Shown in pieces: positions 1-6,276 of a DNA stretch of 9,285 nucleotides. Every line of letters begins with the position of its first letter. Position 1 is the stretch's first letter. The notes below the pieces were generated by a model. That model worked only from the letters and a program-made list of their open reading frames with translations. It was not told where the DNA came from and ran no database searches. Both the position numbers and the translations under genes were made by a program. This DNA is from an uncultured Hyphomicrobiales bacterium (lineage in GTDB: Bacteria; Pseudomonadota; Alphaproteobacteria; Rhizobiales; Beijerinckiaceae), in assembly GCA_903932565.1 (NCBI GenBank), contig CAIZGQ010000093.1, positions 1-9,285 on the forward strand, read 5' to 3'.

Positions 1-817
1 GTTTGATGCGATGGGCGACGAAGGCCCGCATCAAGGCGGCCAATGTGTCGACATCATCGTTGACGCCAGCCAGCAACACGGTCTGGCTGACCATCGCGAT
101 CCCGGCCTGCACCAGATTCGCAATTGCGCCTGTTGCCGCGCCACTCAGTTCGCGCGGATGGTTGGCATGCAACGCAACCCAGACAGCGCCTTTGAAGCAT
201 GCCAATGCGGCCAGCATGTCGCCGTTGATGCGAGAGGGATCAACCACAGGCACGCGGCTGTGCAGCCGCACCACTTTCACATGGGGAATCTCTGAAAGGG
301 CCGCCAGAACCTCGCCGAGACGGCGCGGGGCCAGCGCCAGCGGATCGCCACCGGTCAGGATGACTTCCCAGATGTCTGCGTGTGAACGGATGTAATCCAA
401 CGCCGCCCCCAGGGCGGGTGAGCTGAGAATTTGTGGGCCACCGGGGCCGACAACTTCGCGACGGAAACAAAACCGGCAGTACACCGGACACGCATGCAGC
501 AGCTTCAAAAGCACCCGGTCCGGGTAGCGGTGAACGATACCCTCAACGGGACTGTGAACCTCGTCACCGATGGGATCGGTGAGCTCGTCCGGCGTCGTCT
601 GCAATTCCGCAAGGCTGGGAACAAACTGCCGCGCAATGGGATCCTGCGGATCGTTGGGATCCATGAGCGCCGTCATCTGCGGCGTAATGGCCAACGCATA
701 GCGCGCGGTCACGGCTTCCAATGCAGAGGCCTTGTCGGCTGCGATCAAACCCGTCGCAACGAGGTCTTCCACCCGGCGGATGGCCTGCGCAGGATGTGTG
801 CCCGAATGTTTCGTCAT
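1..817 (-). CDS. epmB: EF-P beta-lysylation protein EpmB (lysine 2,3-aminomutase family), 3' end outside window
   Basis: This radical-SAM, PLP-dependent enzyme converts (S)-alpha-lysine to (R)-beta-lysine, the donor for modification of elongation factor P. The frame stays open from the ATG at 817 to the window edge, giving 272 residues. The family is usually about 340, so roughly 70 C-terminal residues are missing, including the region expected to hold the PLP lysine. Residues 110-117 read CPVYCRFC, the CxxxCxxC cluster that binds the radical-SAM iron-sulfur centre, followed by FRREVVG. Residues 154-158 read LTGGD, the glycine-rich SAM-binding segment. The start codon overlaps the epmA stop (ATGA at 814-817), so translation is probably coupled. 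The adjacent epmA and divergent efp favour EpmB over a catabolic lysine aminomutase. Short ORFs in other frames here make it look broken, but the true frame has no stop or frameshift. Confidence 0.93.
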   Translation of the reverse strand, partial: MTKHSGTHPAQAIRRVEDLVATGLIAADKASALEAVTARYALAITPQMTALMDPNDPQDPIARQFVPSLAELQTTPDELTDPIGDEVHSPVEGIVHRYPDRVLLKLLHACPVYCRFCFRREVVGPGGPQILSSPALGAALDYIRSHADIWEVILTGGDPLALAPRRLGEVLAALSEIPHVKVVRLHSRVPVVDPSRINGDMLAALACFKGAVWVALHANHPRELSGAATGAIANLVQAGIAMVSQTVLLAGVNDDVDTLAALMRAFVAHRIK

Positions 818-1887
818 GCTCCGACCTCGACGACGGGCGTCCACAAAACATCTTCAATCCGGTTTGCCCCGGTCAGCAGCATCACCAGCCTGTCAAAGCC
901 GAGCGCGATGCCAGCGGCCTCCGGCATGTGGGCCAGCGCGTCGAGAAAATCCTCATCGAGTGGGTAGCGCTCGGCCTCCCCGTAAATCGCCGCCCGGGCC
1001 TCCATGTCGTCCACAAACCGCGCGCGTTGTTCGCCCGGATCGGTGAGTTCGCCAAAGGCATTGGCAAGCTCCACGCCGCAGGCATAAAGCTCGAACCGCT
1101 CGGCAACGCGCGGATCGGCGGGGCTGCGGCGCGCCAGAGCCGCCTCGCATACGGGATAATCCATCAGGATTGTCGGTCGGCCGAGCCCCAGATGGGGTTC
1201 AACCCAGCCACTCAACACTTTGCTGAACAGATCAGACCAGGTGTCGTCCGCCGCGATGCGCAGATCGAGATGCGCCACGCTCGACGCCAGACGCGCCCGG
1301 TCCGGGGTCCCGTCGTCGTGGAGCGTGGCCATCAGGTCCAAGCCCGCATACCGCTCGAAGGCGTCCGCCACGCTGAGCCATTCCGGCGCGAGACGCGGGT
1401 CGGCTGTCCGCCCCCGCCAGCTCATGTCGTTTGCACCAATCGCATCGGCTGCGGCGACAAGAAGAGCGTGGCAATCGTTAATAAGGTCGAGATAGGACGC
1501 GCCGGCCCGGTACCATTCGAGCATGGTGAATTCAGGATGATGCAGGGGGCTGCGGTCCCGGTTGCGGAATACATGAGCAAAGGTGAACAACCGCTCCTCG
1601 CCTGCCGCCAGCAGCTTTTTGCAGGCAAATTCCGGCGAACTGTGCAGATAAACTTGCGTGCGCCGCTCGTCTGGCCCCACCAGCTCGGTGCCAAACCCGC
1701 TGATATGCGTCTCGTTGCCAGGTGACACCTGCAGGATCGCCGTATCCACCTCGACAAAGCCCTGGACCTCGAAAAAGTGCCGCAGGCTACGCAGGATAGA
1801 GCCGCGCGCCTTCAGGCGAGGCCTGCGGTCGGCATGGCTTTGCCGCTCCCACCATGGGGATTTCGCGGGCCCATTCTCTGCTTTCAT
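814..1887 (-). CDS. epmA: EF-P--(R)-beta-lysine ligase EpmA (GenX/PoxA)
   Basis: EpmA is a stand-alone paralogue of the class II lysyl-tRNA synthetase catalytic core. It activates (R)-beta-lysine with ATP and transfers it to the conserved lysine of EF-P instead of to tRNA. The 357-residue product lacks the N-terminal anticodon-binding domain of LysRS, as expected. Class II motif 2 is at residues 107-127 (FRNRDRSPLHHPEFTMLEWY) and motif 3 at about 326-340 (GIALGFDRLVMLL). The HSSPEF segment at 82-87 is also typical. It is about 30 residues longer than E. coli EpmA, mostly in a polar N-terminal extension. It is the first gene of the minus-strand epmA-epmB unit, with the stop overlapping the epmB start by 4 bp. 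The ATG at 1887 has only a weak purine-rich ribosome-binding site. I see no frameshift or lost motif. Confidence 0.95.
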   Translation of the reverse strand: MKAENGPAKSPWWERQSHADRRPRLKARGSILRSLRHFFEVQGFVEVDTAILQVSPGNETHISGFGTELVGPDERRTQVYLHSSPEFACKKLLAAGEERLFTFAHVFRNRDRSPLHHPEFTMLEWYRAGASYLDLINDCHALLVAAADAIGANDMSWRGRTADPRLAPEWLSVADAFERYAGLDLMATLHDDGTPDRARLASSVAHLDLRIAADDTWSDLFSKVLSGWVEPHLGLGRPTILMDYPVCEAALARRSPADPRVAERFELYACGVELANAFGELTDPGEQRARFVDDMEARAAIYGEAERYPLDEDFLDALAHMPEAAGIALGFDRLVMLLTGANRIEDVLWTPVVEVGA

Positions 1888-1961
1888 GAACTTTTCGTCT
1901 CAAAACGGCTGGCGATTTGTGTCGGGATCAGTAAGGTGCGGCCAAATTTCCCGTCAGAGCG

Positions 1962-1975
1962 CGGTCCGTGGACCG
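1962..1975. promoter_or_regulatory. Palindrome in the divergent epmA/efp intergenic region
   Basis: A perfect inverted repeat, CGGTCC-GT-GGACCG, lies in the 147-bp gap between epmA and efp, about 60 bp upstream of the efp start and 75 bp upstream of the epmA start. The 2-base centre suits a dimeric DNA-binding protein better than an RNA hairpin. The position suggests control of one or both divergent transcripts. No regulator is recognised and chance is possible. Confidence 0.3.
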
Positions 1976-1995
1976 TGCCTGCAAGCGTTCCATAG

Positions 1996-2024
1996 GCCGG
2001 GGCCTGCCCGGCAGCAATAAAGGA
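1996..2024 (+). promoter_or_regulatory. efp leader hairpin and ribosome-binding site
   Basis: A 6-bp stem (GCCGGG at 1996-2001, CCCGGC at 2007-2012) with a 5-base loop sits in the presumed efp leader. AAGGA at 2020-2024 follows, 10 bases before the GTG at 2035. This Shine-Dalgarno sequence decides the start codon. Whether the hairpin affects translation is not shown by the sequence. Confidence 0.4.
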
Positions 2025-2034
2025 CAGCCAGCCC

Positions 2035-2604
2035 GTGAAAGTCATCGCCAGTTCCATCCGCAAAGGCAACATCCTCGAGCGCGACGATGGACAGCTCTAT
2101 GTTGTCTTGTCGGCTGAAAGCTTTCATCCCGGCAAGGGCACCCCGACAACCCAGATCGACATGCGTCGCATCTCGGACGGTGTGAAGACCACGGATCGCT
2201 ACAAGACCACCGAGCAAGTCGAGCGCGCCTTTGTCGAGGACCGTGATTTCTCGTTTCTGTACAAGGATGGCGATGGTCATCACTTCATGAACACCGAAAA
2301 CTACGACCAGATCCAGGTCTCGGAAGACGTGATCGGGGATCAGGGCGTCTACCTTCAGGAAGGTATGAAGGTCATCCTGTCGATGTTCAACGGCGTGGCT
2401 GTTGCAATCTCCCTGCCCGCCCGCGTGACGCTTGAAATCGTCGAGACGGAACCCGCCATGAAGGGCCAGACTGCATCTTCGTCCTACAAGCCCGCGATCC
2501 TGTCGAATGGCGCGCGCATTATGGTGCCGCCGCACATTGCAACTGGCACCCGTGTTGTCGTCCAGACCGAAGATGGCTCCTACGTCGAGCGCGCCAAGGA
2601 CTAG
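2035..2604 (+). CDS. efp: Translation elongation factor P
   Basis: EF-P binds the ribosome between the P and E sites and relieves stalling at consecutive prolines. The 189-residue product is full length and shows the three-domain EF-P pattern: an N-terminal KOW-like domain carrying the loop HPGKGTP at residues 31-37, and C-terminal OB folds. Lys34 at the loop tip corresponds to the residue beta-lysylated in E. coli EF-P, which fits the divergent epmA and epmB genes. The segment QIDMRRISDGVK after the loop looks alphaproteobacterial. The start is GTG, chosen because AAGGA lies 10 bases upstream and the family begins MKVxxxxIRKGN. No U-tract terminator on the plus strand follows the stop; the hairpin at 2633-2664 has its U-tract on the other strand. 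Read-through towards leuB is therefore possible. Confidence 0.97.
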   Translation: MKVIASSIRKGNILERDDGQLYVVLSAESFHPGKGTPTTQIDMRRISDGVKTTDRYKTTEQVERAFVEDRDFSFLYKDGDGHHFMNTENYDQIQVSEDVIGDQGVYLQEGMKVILSMFNGVAVAISLPARVTLEIVETEPAMKGQTASSSYKPAILSNGARIMVPPHIATGTRVVVQTEDGSYVERAKD

Positions 2605-2625
2605 GCGACGACGAGAGATTTGGGC

Positions 2626-2711
2626 AAAGAAAAGCCCCAGCCTGCTGGGCAGCGGACTGGGGCTGAAATGCCTGGTGCGGAGGGGGGCGATTTGCACCAG
2701 ACATCTTAGAA
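2626..2711 (-). ncRNA. Candidate small RNA, about 85 nt, with C-rich loop and intrinsic terminator
   Basis: Read on the minus strand, this segment holds an 11-bp hairpin (arms 2704-2694 and 2678-2668; AUGUCUGGUGC pairs with GCACCAGGCAU), then the terminator hairpin at 2664-2633 and its U-tract. The 15-base loop (2693-2679) is AAAUCGCCCCCCUCC, whose CCUCC end complements the Shine-Dalgarno core GGAGG. The U-G pair in the stem would be a C-A mismatch on the plus strand, which favours minus-strand transcription. A TTGACA box sits about 30 bases before the proposed 5' end near 2711. No minus-strand protein gene exists nearby for the terminator to serve. The ends, the promoter and any function are inferred, and I do not recognise a known RNA family. 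Confidence 0.5.
2628..2664 (-). terminator. Intrinsic terminator of the candidate small RNA
   Basis: On the minus strand AGCCCCAG (2664-2657) pairs with CTGGGGCT (2640-2633). Inner CC/GG and GCT/AGC pairs, separated by single-base bulges, extend the stem. It is followed by TTTTCTTT. On the plus strand the hairpin is followed by GAAATG, so it is a poor terminator for efp. Confidence 0.65.
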
Positions 2712-2717
2712 ACGGAG

Positions 2718-2746
2718 CCGCAGGCAATTGGTTGCAGCTCTGTCAA
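2718..2746 (-). promoter_or_regulatory. Candidate promoter of the minus-strand small RNA
   Basis: A perfect TTGACA (minus strand, 2746-2741) follows an AT-rich stretch that could act as an UP-like element. Seventeen bases later the -10 position reads CTGCGG (2723-2718), a poor match to the usual hexamer. Alphaproteobacterial -10 boxes are loosely conserved, so this is suggestive only. The predicted start near 2711 falls just before the first hairpin. A plus-strand TAAAAT at 2749-2754 could belong to an overlapping leuB promoter. Confidence 0.35.
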
Positions 2747-2764
2747 AATAAAATGGGTTTCGCC

Positions 2765-2782
2765 CGTCGGCGCCTGCTGACG
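2765..2782 (+). promoter_or_regulatory. leuB leader hairpin
   Basis: CGTCGGC (2765-2771) and GCTGACG (2776-2782) form a 7-bp stem with one G-U pair and a 4-base loop, about 50 bases before the leuB start. No U-run follows and no leucine-rich leader peptide is evident, so classical attenuation is not supported. Confidence 0.3.
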
Positions 2783-2833
2783 CCCTCCCATCCGTACCCC
2801 GCATTGCGCACTCCAACCTCAAGAGTCTGATCC

Positions 2834-3943
2834 ATGGCGTCCTACAATCTTCTCCTCCTCCCCGGCGACGGGATTGGCCCCGAAGTCATGGCTGAAGTCG
2901 AAAAGGTTGCGGCCTGGTGCCAGACGACTGGTATCGCGACGTTCGAGATCGAGCGCGGCCTTGTGGGCGGCGCGGCCTATGAGGCACACGGTCAGTCGAT
3001 CAGCGAAGCTGACATGGCGTTGGCCCATGCCGCAGATGCTGTCATCTTCGGCGCGGTGGGGGGCCCGCAATGGGACAGCGTGCCTTATGAAGTGCGCCCG
3101 GAAGCAGGGCTCCTGCGCCTGCGCAAGGACCTGGCGCTGTTCGCCAATCTTCGCCCTGCCATCTGCTATCCGGCTCTGGCGGATGCGTCCTCGCTGAAGC
3201 GCGATATTGTCGAAGGCCTCGACATCATGATCGTGCGCGAGCTGACCGGCGGCGTGTATTTCGGCGAGCCCAAGCAGATCATTGATCTGGGCAATGGCCA
3301 GAAGCGTGGCATCGACACCCAGGTTTACGACACCTACGAAATCGAGCGCATCGGGCGCGTGGCGTTCGAACTTGCTCGCAAGCGCGGCAACAAGGTCACA
3401 TCGTCGGAAAAGCGCAACGTCATGCGCTCCGGCGTGTTGTGGAACGAAGTGATGACCGCGCTCCACAAGCGCGAATATCCCGATGTGAAGCTTGAACACA
3501 TGCTGGCCGATGCACTCGGCATGCAGCTGGTGCGTTGGCCCAAGCAGTTCGACGTGATCGTCACCGACAATCTGTTTGGCGACATGCTCTCGGACGTCGC
3601 GTCCATGCTGACAGGCTCGCTCGGCATGCTGCCGTCCGCCTCGCTCGGTGAGGCCGATTCCAAGACGGGCAAGCGCAAGGCCTTGTATGAGCCCGTGCAC
3701 GGATCGGCTCCGGACATTGCAGGCAAGGGCATGGCAAACCCCATCGCGATGATCGGATCGTTCTCAATGGCGCTGCGCTATTCGTTTGGTTTGGTCGAAG
3801 CCGCAGATCGCATCGAGACGGCGATCTCGGACGTGTTGAATGCTGGCCTGCGCACCCCCGACATCAAGACCGAGGGGGCCACGATGGTCTCAACCGTTGA
3901 GATGGGCGAAGCAATTCTCAAGGCCCTCGAGGCCTCGAAGTAA
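2834..3943 (+). CDS. leuB: 3-isopropylmalate dehydrogenase
   Basis: LeuB oxidatively decarboxylates 3-isopropylmalate to 2-oxoisocaproate with NAD, the third step of cytosolic leucine synthesis. The 369-residue length is normal. The N-terminus LLLPGDGIGPEV is diagnostic of the isocitrate/isopropylmalate dehydrogenase fold. Substrate-binding arginines fall at residues 97, 107 and 135. The catalytic pair is Tyr142 (in GGVYFGEP) and Lys193 (in SSEKRNV). Metal ligands are Asp226, Asp250 and Asp254 (DNLFGDMLSD). The NAD-binding segment HGSAPDIAGKGMANP is at 289-303. The ATG at 2834 gives the family N-terminus, although the ribosome-binding site (AAGAG upstream) is weak. The gene stands alone, with a 229-bp upstream gap and a terminator 31 bases after the stop. 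leuC and leuD are not in the window. All key residues are intact. Confidence 0.97.
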   Translation: MASYNLLLLPGDGIGPEVMAEVEKVAAWCQTTGIATFEIERGLVGGAAYEAHGQSISEADMALAHAADAVIFGAVGGPQWDSVPYEVRPEAGLLRLRKDLALFANLRPAICYPALADASSLKRDIVEGLDIMIVRELTGGVYFGEPKQIIDLGNGQKRGIDTQVYDTYEIERIGRVAFELARKRGNKVTSSEKRNVMRSGVLWNEVMTALHKREYPDVKLEHMLADALGMQLVRWPKQFDVIVTDNLFGDMLSDVASMLTGSLGMLPSASLGEADSKTGKRKALYEPVHGSAPDIAGKGMANPIAMIGSFSMALRYSFGLVEAADRIETAISDVLNAGLRTPDIKTEGATMVSTVEMGEAILKALEASK

Positions 3944-3973
3944 GGCCTCTTTCTCTCGCTCGCGCGACAAAAC

Positions 3974-4003
3974 AAAAGCGGCGCTTCACAGCGCCGCTTT
4001 TTT
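3974..4003. terminator. Bidirectional intrinsic terminator between leuB and the convergent secreted-protein gene
   Basis: A GC-rich stem, AGCGGCGCT (3977-3985) with AGCGCCGCT (3990-3998) around a TCAC loop, is flanked by AAAA before and TTTTTT after. It can end leuB on the plus strand. On the minus strand the hairpin is followed by TTTTGTTTTG, so it can also end the convergent transcript from 4366. Confidence 0.9.
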
Positions 4004-4022
4004 GTTGGACCGTTTTGATGAA

Positions 4023-4044
4023 GCCGCCGCGGACTGGCGGCGGC
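4023..4044 (-). repeat. GC-rich inverted repeat after the secreted-protein gene
   Basis: GCCGCCGC (4023-4030) and GCGGCGGC (4037-4044) form a perfect 8-bp stem with a 6-base loop, seven bases past the stop codon at 4052. No U-tract follows, so it is more likely a 3'-end stabilising hairpin upstream of the terminator at 3974-4003. Confidence 0.45.
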
Positions 4045-4051
4045 AGGCCAA

Positions 4052-4366
4052 TCAGAATGTGAACAGCGGGCCCTGCCGGCCGGGCAGGTCAAACCGGCCG
4101 GGCAATGTTTCGTTGCCAAACAGCGGGCGACCAAAACCCATTTCCATCGGGTTGCTGCGCGGACCAACGCCGACGGTCGTGTACACGCTCATGCTGCCAA
4201 CCGGTACAATCTTGCCCGTATCGAGGAAGCTGCGGCGGTACACGGTCAGTGCGCGGCCCGCATAATGGTGCTTGTAGCCATGCTTGTGCCGTGTGGCGGC
4301 CTCGGCGCTTGTGCCAAGAGCAGCGAAAGTCGTGGCGAGGACAAGAAGACTAAGGGCGCGGCGCAT
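4052..4366 (-). CDS. Small secreted His-rich protein of unknown function
   Basis: The 104-residue product begins with a clear Sec signal peptide: two arginines, a hydrophobic core from about 4 to 17, and a likely cut after the AEA at 21-23. The mature N-terminus is basic and His-rich (RHKHGYKHHY, 26-35), a stretch that might bind metal. Then comes YRRSFLDTGKIVPVGS (43-58) and a Gly/Pro-rich C-terminus without cysteine or further membrane segment. It resembles short exported proteins of alphaproteobacteria that share the RSFLDxGxxVPVGS pattern; this is recalled and not checked, and I know of no function. The ATG at 4366 is preceded by AGGA at good spacing. It lies 129 bp downstream of the 347-residue membrane protein gene on the same strand, with no obvious terminator between, so co-transcription is possible. 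It converges on leuB. Confidence 0.7.
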   Translation of the reverse strand: MRRALSLLVLATTFAALGTSAEAATRHKHGYKHHYAGRALTVYRRSFLDTGKIVPVGSMSVYTTVGVGPRSNPMEMGFGRPLFGNETLPGRFDLPGRQGPLFTF

Positions 4367-4495
4367 GGCGTTTTCCTAATTTGAGTCCGTGATTCGACGC
4401 TACATTAGCGGTGTTTTGAGGGAGGACTAGAGGCAAATGATAGCCTTTGCCTTCGTCGTTCCGTCTTTATCCATCTTCGGCAAACAGTGTGGCCG

Positions 4496-5539
4496 TCAGG
4501 TCGCGCTTCCAGATGGAGACCTGGCCGAGCCCAAGGTGTCCTTCTGCGGTCTGCCTTTTTGGGTCTGCGCCCGCCGCGATCCAGGTTTATCGGATCCCTG
4601 CTTCTGCGACGCCTTTTTGCCGGGCTCGATTTTGACGTCTTTTGCCGCCTTCTGAATTTCTGGCGCGACAGTGGCGACCTTCAGGCAAGCTTTGCCACGC
4701 TTGATTTCCGCTGCGGCGAAATAGGCGGCAAGATCCCGATCTTCGCCAGCCGAGACCAGGTCCAGCCGATCCAGGGCGCAGATCAGTTGCGCCTGGTCCA
4801 TCGGTCGCTGGCTTGTGCCGCAGGCAAGGCCCGTCATCCGCAAGGCGGGCTTTTGCGAAGACACGCGAAAACCCTGACACGGCACTGACGCGCCATAGGG
4901 GGCCGACAATTGCACGTCCGCAATCTCAAGCGTGCCGAACCGGCTGTCCAACGTCGCTGCCTGCACCGACCGGCCGACAGCAAGCCCGGCCCGCGCCGCT
5001 GTCCGCGCGATAGCCAGATAGAATGGAATGTCCTTCGACCCGGTTTCGACTGGATCGTCCGGACCGGCGCGGTAAATCGAGAGCCGCAGCCAAGGGGCCG
5101 CTCCGGCAAAAGCGCCAAATGTCAGTGTGTCTTCGCGCCCGTCCGTCGTCTGGCGACGGCGCGCCTCATAGGTTGACGTTTGCTTCACAAAAAGTGGGGC
5201 AGGCAGATCAAACAAATGGAAGGGTTTGGGAATATCGATCCAATCGTCTTGTGCCACATTTGCGTTCGTGGGGCTTACGCCGGGCGTTGAACTGTCACGC
5301 GCGTCCTCACTTAAGCTGCGTAACTTGGGCGGCGTTGCGGCCTGGGCATCCTGCGGCGCGATATCTGCGGGCCAGATCACCAACGCCACCAAAGACGAGG
5401 CTGCGATCAGGCACATCGAGATCAATTTTGCCGACGCAAAGGCGCGCGGACCGGACAGCGTCTGCGCGCGCTGGGGTCGGCGTGCGCGGACCTGCCCGGC
5501 GTGTCTGCTGGCCTTTGAGATGAGCGAAAGGATCGACAT
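4496..5539 (-). CDS. Membrane-anchored periplasmic protein of unknown function
   Basis: I do not recognise a named family. From the ATG at 5539 the product has 347 residues: a basic cytoplasmic N-terminus (Arg-rich, 12-33), one transmembrane helix at about 39-56 that may be an uncleaved signal anchor, a polar linker to about 98, then a globular region at 100-290. The globular region has conspicuous segments WIDIPKPFHLFDLPAP and GREDTLTFGAFAG, and four cysteines at 221, 240, 254 and 285 that could form disulfides in the periplasm. The tail after 296 is low-complexity, rich in Lys, Ser, Gly and Arg. An in-frame ATG nine bases upstream (5548) abuts the GGGGAGGA ribosome-binding site with no spacing, so I prefer 5539, where the gap is nine bases. 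It is transcribed towards the small secreted-protein gene. Confidence 0.72.
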   Translation of the reverse strand: MSILSLISKASRHAGQVRARRPQRAQTLSGPRAFASAKLISMCLIAASSLVALVIWPADIAPQDAQAATPPKLRSLSEDARDSSTPGVSPTNANVAQDDWIDIPKPFHLFDLPAPLFVKQTSTYEARRRQTTDGREDTLTFGAFAGAAPWLRLSIYRAGPDDPVETGSKDIPFYLAIARTAARAGLAVGRSVQAATLDSRFGTLEIADVQLSAPYGASVPCQGFRVSSQKPALRMTGLACGTSQRPMDQAQLICALDRLDLVSAGEDRDLAAYFAAAEIKRGKACLKVATVAPEIQKAAKDVKIEPGKKASQKQGSDKPGSRRAQTQKGRPQKDTLGSARSPSGSAT

Positions 5540-5548
5540 CGAACGCAT

Positions 5549-5556
5549 TCCTCCCC
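5549..5556 (-). promoter_or_regulatory. Ribosome-binding site that decides the start of the membrane-anchored protein
   Basis: The minus strand reads GGGGAGGA here, a near-perfect Shine-Dalgarno sequence. The upstream ATG (5548) touches it directly, while the ATG at 5539 is nine bases away, the normal distance. The downstream start is therefore favoured. Confidence 0.6.
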
Positions 5557-5671
5557 GGACCGCGAGGATTTTCAGAAGATGCGACGAGGTTGTCCGAAAC
5601 GTCTGTGCGGCTCGTTACCAAGGACCCGGCGTCTGCCAACGTGGTTAATGCGCAATAAACAAAAATAACAA

Positions 5672-5703
5672 ACGAAAAAGGCCCACGCCTGGGCGCGGGC
5701 CTT
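5672..5703 (-). terminator. Intrinsic terminator of the Asp-rich secreted-protein gene
   Basis: On the minus strand AAGGCCCGCGC (5703-5693) pairs over 11 bp with GCGTGGGCCTT (5688-5678) around a 4-base loop. TTTTTCGTTTG overlaps and follows the stem. One pair is G-U on this strand and would be an A-C mismatch on the plus strand, so it works for the minus-strand gene ending at 5745. Confidence 0.85.
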
Positions 5704-5744
5704 CGAGATCGCACTGCTCGGGCGTGGCCGCAAGCAGTTGAAGA

Positions 5745-6083
5745 TTAGTGGCAGGAATCCAGCATTTCTTCCGTCACGGTCCAGGTCTTGTCGCTGCCGA
5801 TGCGCTGGTTGTGGACGACGCAGGTCGTCTTGTCTGACGCCACAAGTTTCAGATCGTAGCGGCCCGGCTCAATGTCTTCGACCGTGTAGCTGTCGCCCGG
5901 CTCGATCACGTCATCATCGTCGTCGCCCAGCTGGTCGTCGCCCCATTTGTTGGAATCAACCTCGGAAATATAAATGTGGGCAATTGTCGTCTTGGACTTG
6001 TTCGCAACTTCCACGTCAAGCGCCAACGCGCCGGTGGCAAAAACAGACAGGGCGGCGAGGGATGTCAGAAAGAGAGCGCGCAT
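5745..6083 (-). CDS. Secreted protein with Asp-rich stretch, unknown function
   Basis: The 112-residue product has a Sec signal peptide (hydrophobic core about 4-20, likely cut after Ala21) and a mature domain of about 90 residues predicted to be mostly beta. The pattern VEVANKSKTTIAHIYISEVDSNKWGDD resembles small alphaproteobacterial exported proteins with an N-rich start, an (I/V)Y(V/I)S strand and a WGxDxLG turn; I recall that pattern and have not checked it. Residues 49-58 read DDQLGDDDDD, an acidic run that could bind calcium. Two cysteines, 88 and 111, could form one disulfide. A reading from 6218 would add 45 residues without exported character. The ATG at 6083 is chosen because it begins the signal peptide and has GGAG eight bases upstream. 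A terminator follows 41 bases after the stop. The function is unknown. Confidence 0.75.
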   Translation of the reverse strand: MRALFLTSLAALSVFATGALALDVEVANKSKTTIAHIYISEVDSNKWGDDQLGDDDDDVIEPGDSYTVEDIEPGRYDLKLVASDKTTCVVHNQRIGSDKTWTVTEEMLDSCH

Positions 6084-6276
6084 GAAGTTCTCCAGAGCGG
6101 CGACAGGTTGGATGTCGACGGGCCGCAGGCGAGCAGATTTCATGCCCCTCGACGACCTGGTCAACGTGCTCTGCTTTAGCTTGAAGCACTGCGGGCTGAA
6201 AGATGCTTGAGGCCACACGGGCCAAATAAATGCGACGCCAGTATTTTGCCGCGCGCATTCAGCGGCGCGAACGACA

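Noticed and set aside
240..857. Apparent broken lysine aminomutase gene, because only short minus-strand ORFs with start and stop appear in this stretch.
   Set aside because: The true epmB frame is open from 817 to the window edge with the CxxxCxxC cluster intact. The short ORFs are in other frames, and the real one lacks a stop only because it is cut by the edge.
431..1725. Long plus-strand ORFs (178 and 334 codons) opposite epmB and epmA.
   Set aside because: Their translations show no domain or motif, are rich in Arg, Pro and Ala as expected for antisense of GC-rich genes, and overlap two well-supported genes.
2605..2664. Rho-independent terminator for efp on the plus strand.
   Set aside because: The hairpin is followed by GAAATG on the plus strand; the U-tract is on the minus-strand side.
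2672..2700. Resemblance to the reverse complement of a tRNA 3' half (TGGTGCGGAGGGGGG, then GATTTG).
   Set aside because: No acceptor stem, T-arm or cloverleaf can be formed on either strand. The hairpin is better explained as part of the small-RNA candidate.
4383..4395. Two GANTC sites close together (GAGTC and GATTC) upstream of the His-rich secreted protein, suggesting CcrM methylation control.
   Set aside because: GANTC occurs at many other places in the window, including inside genes, so this pair is not clearly enriched.
5226..5648. Plus-strand ORF of 140 codons running past the start of the membrane-anchored protein gene.
   Set aside because: It is antisense over most of its length, has no recognisable motif, and the minus-strand gene has a strong ribosome-binding site and an anchor helix.
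5641..5652. Minus-strand CATTAACCAC, resembling half of a CtrA binding site.
   Set aside because: Only one half-site is present and the second TTAA at the expected spacing is missing.
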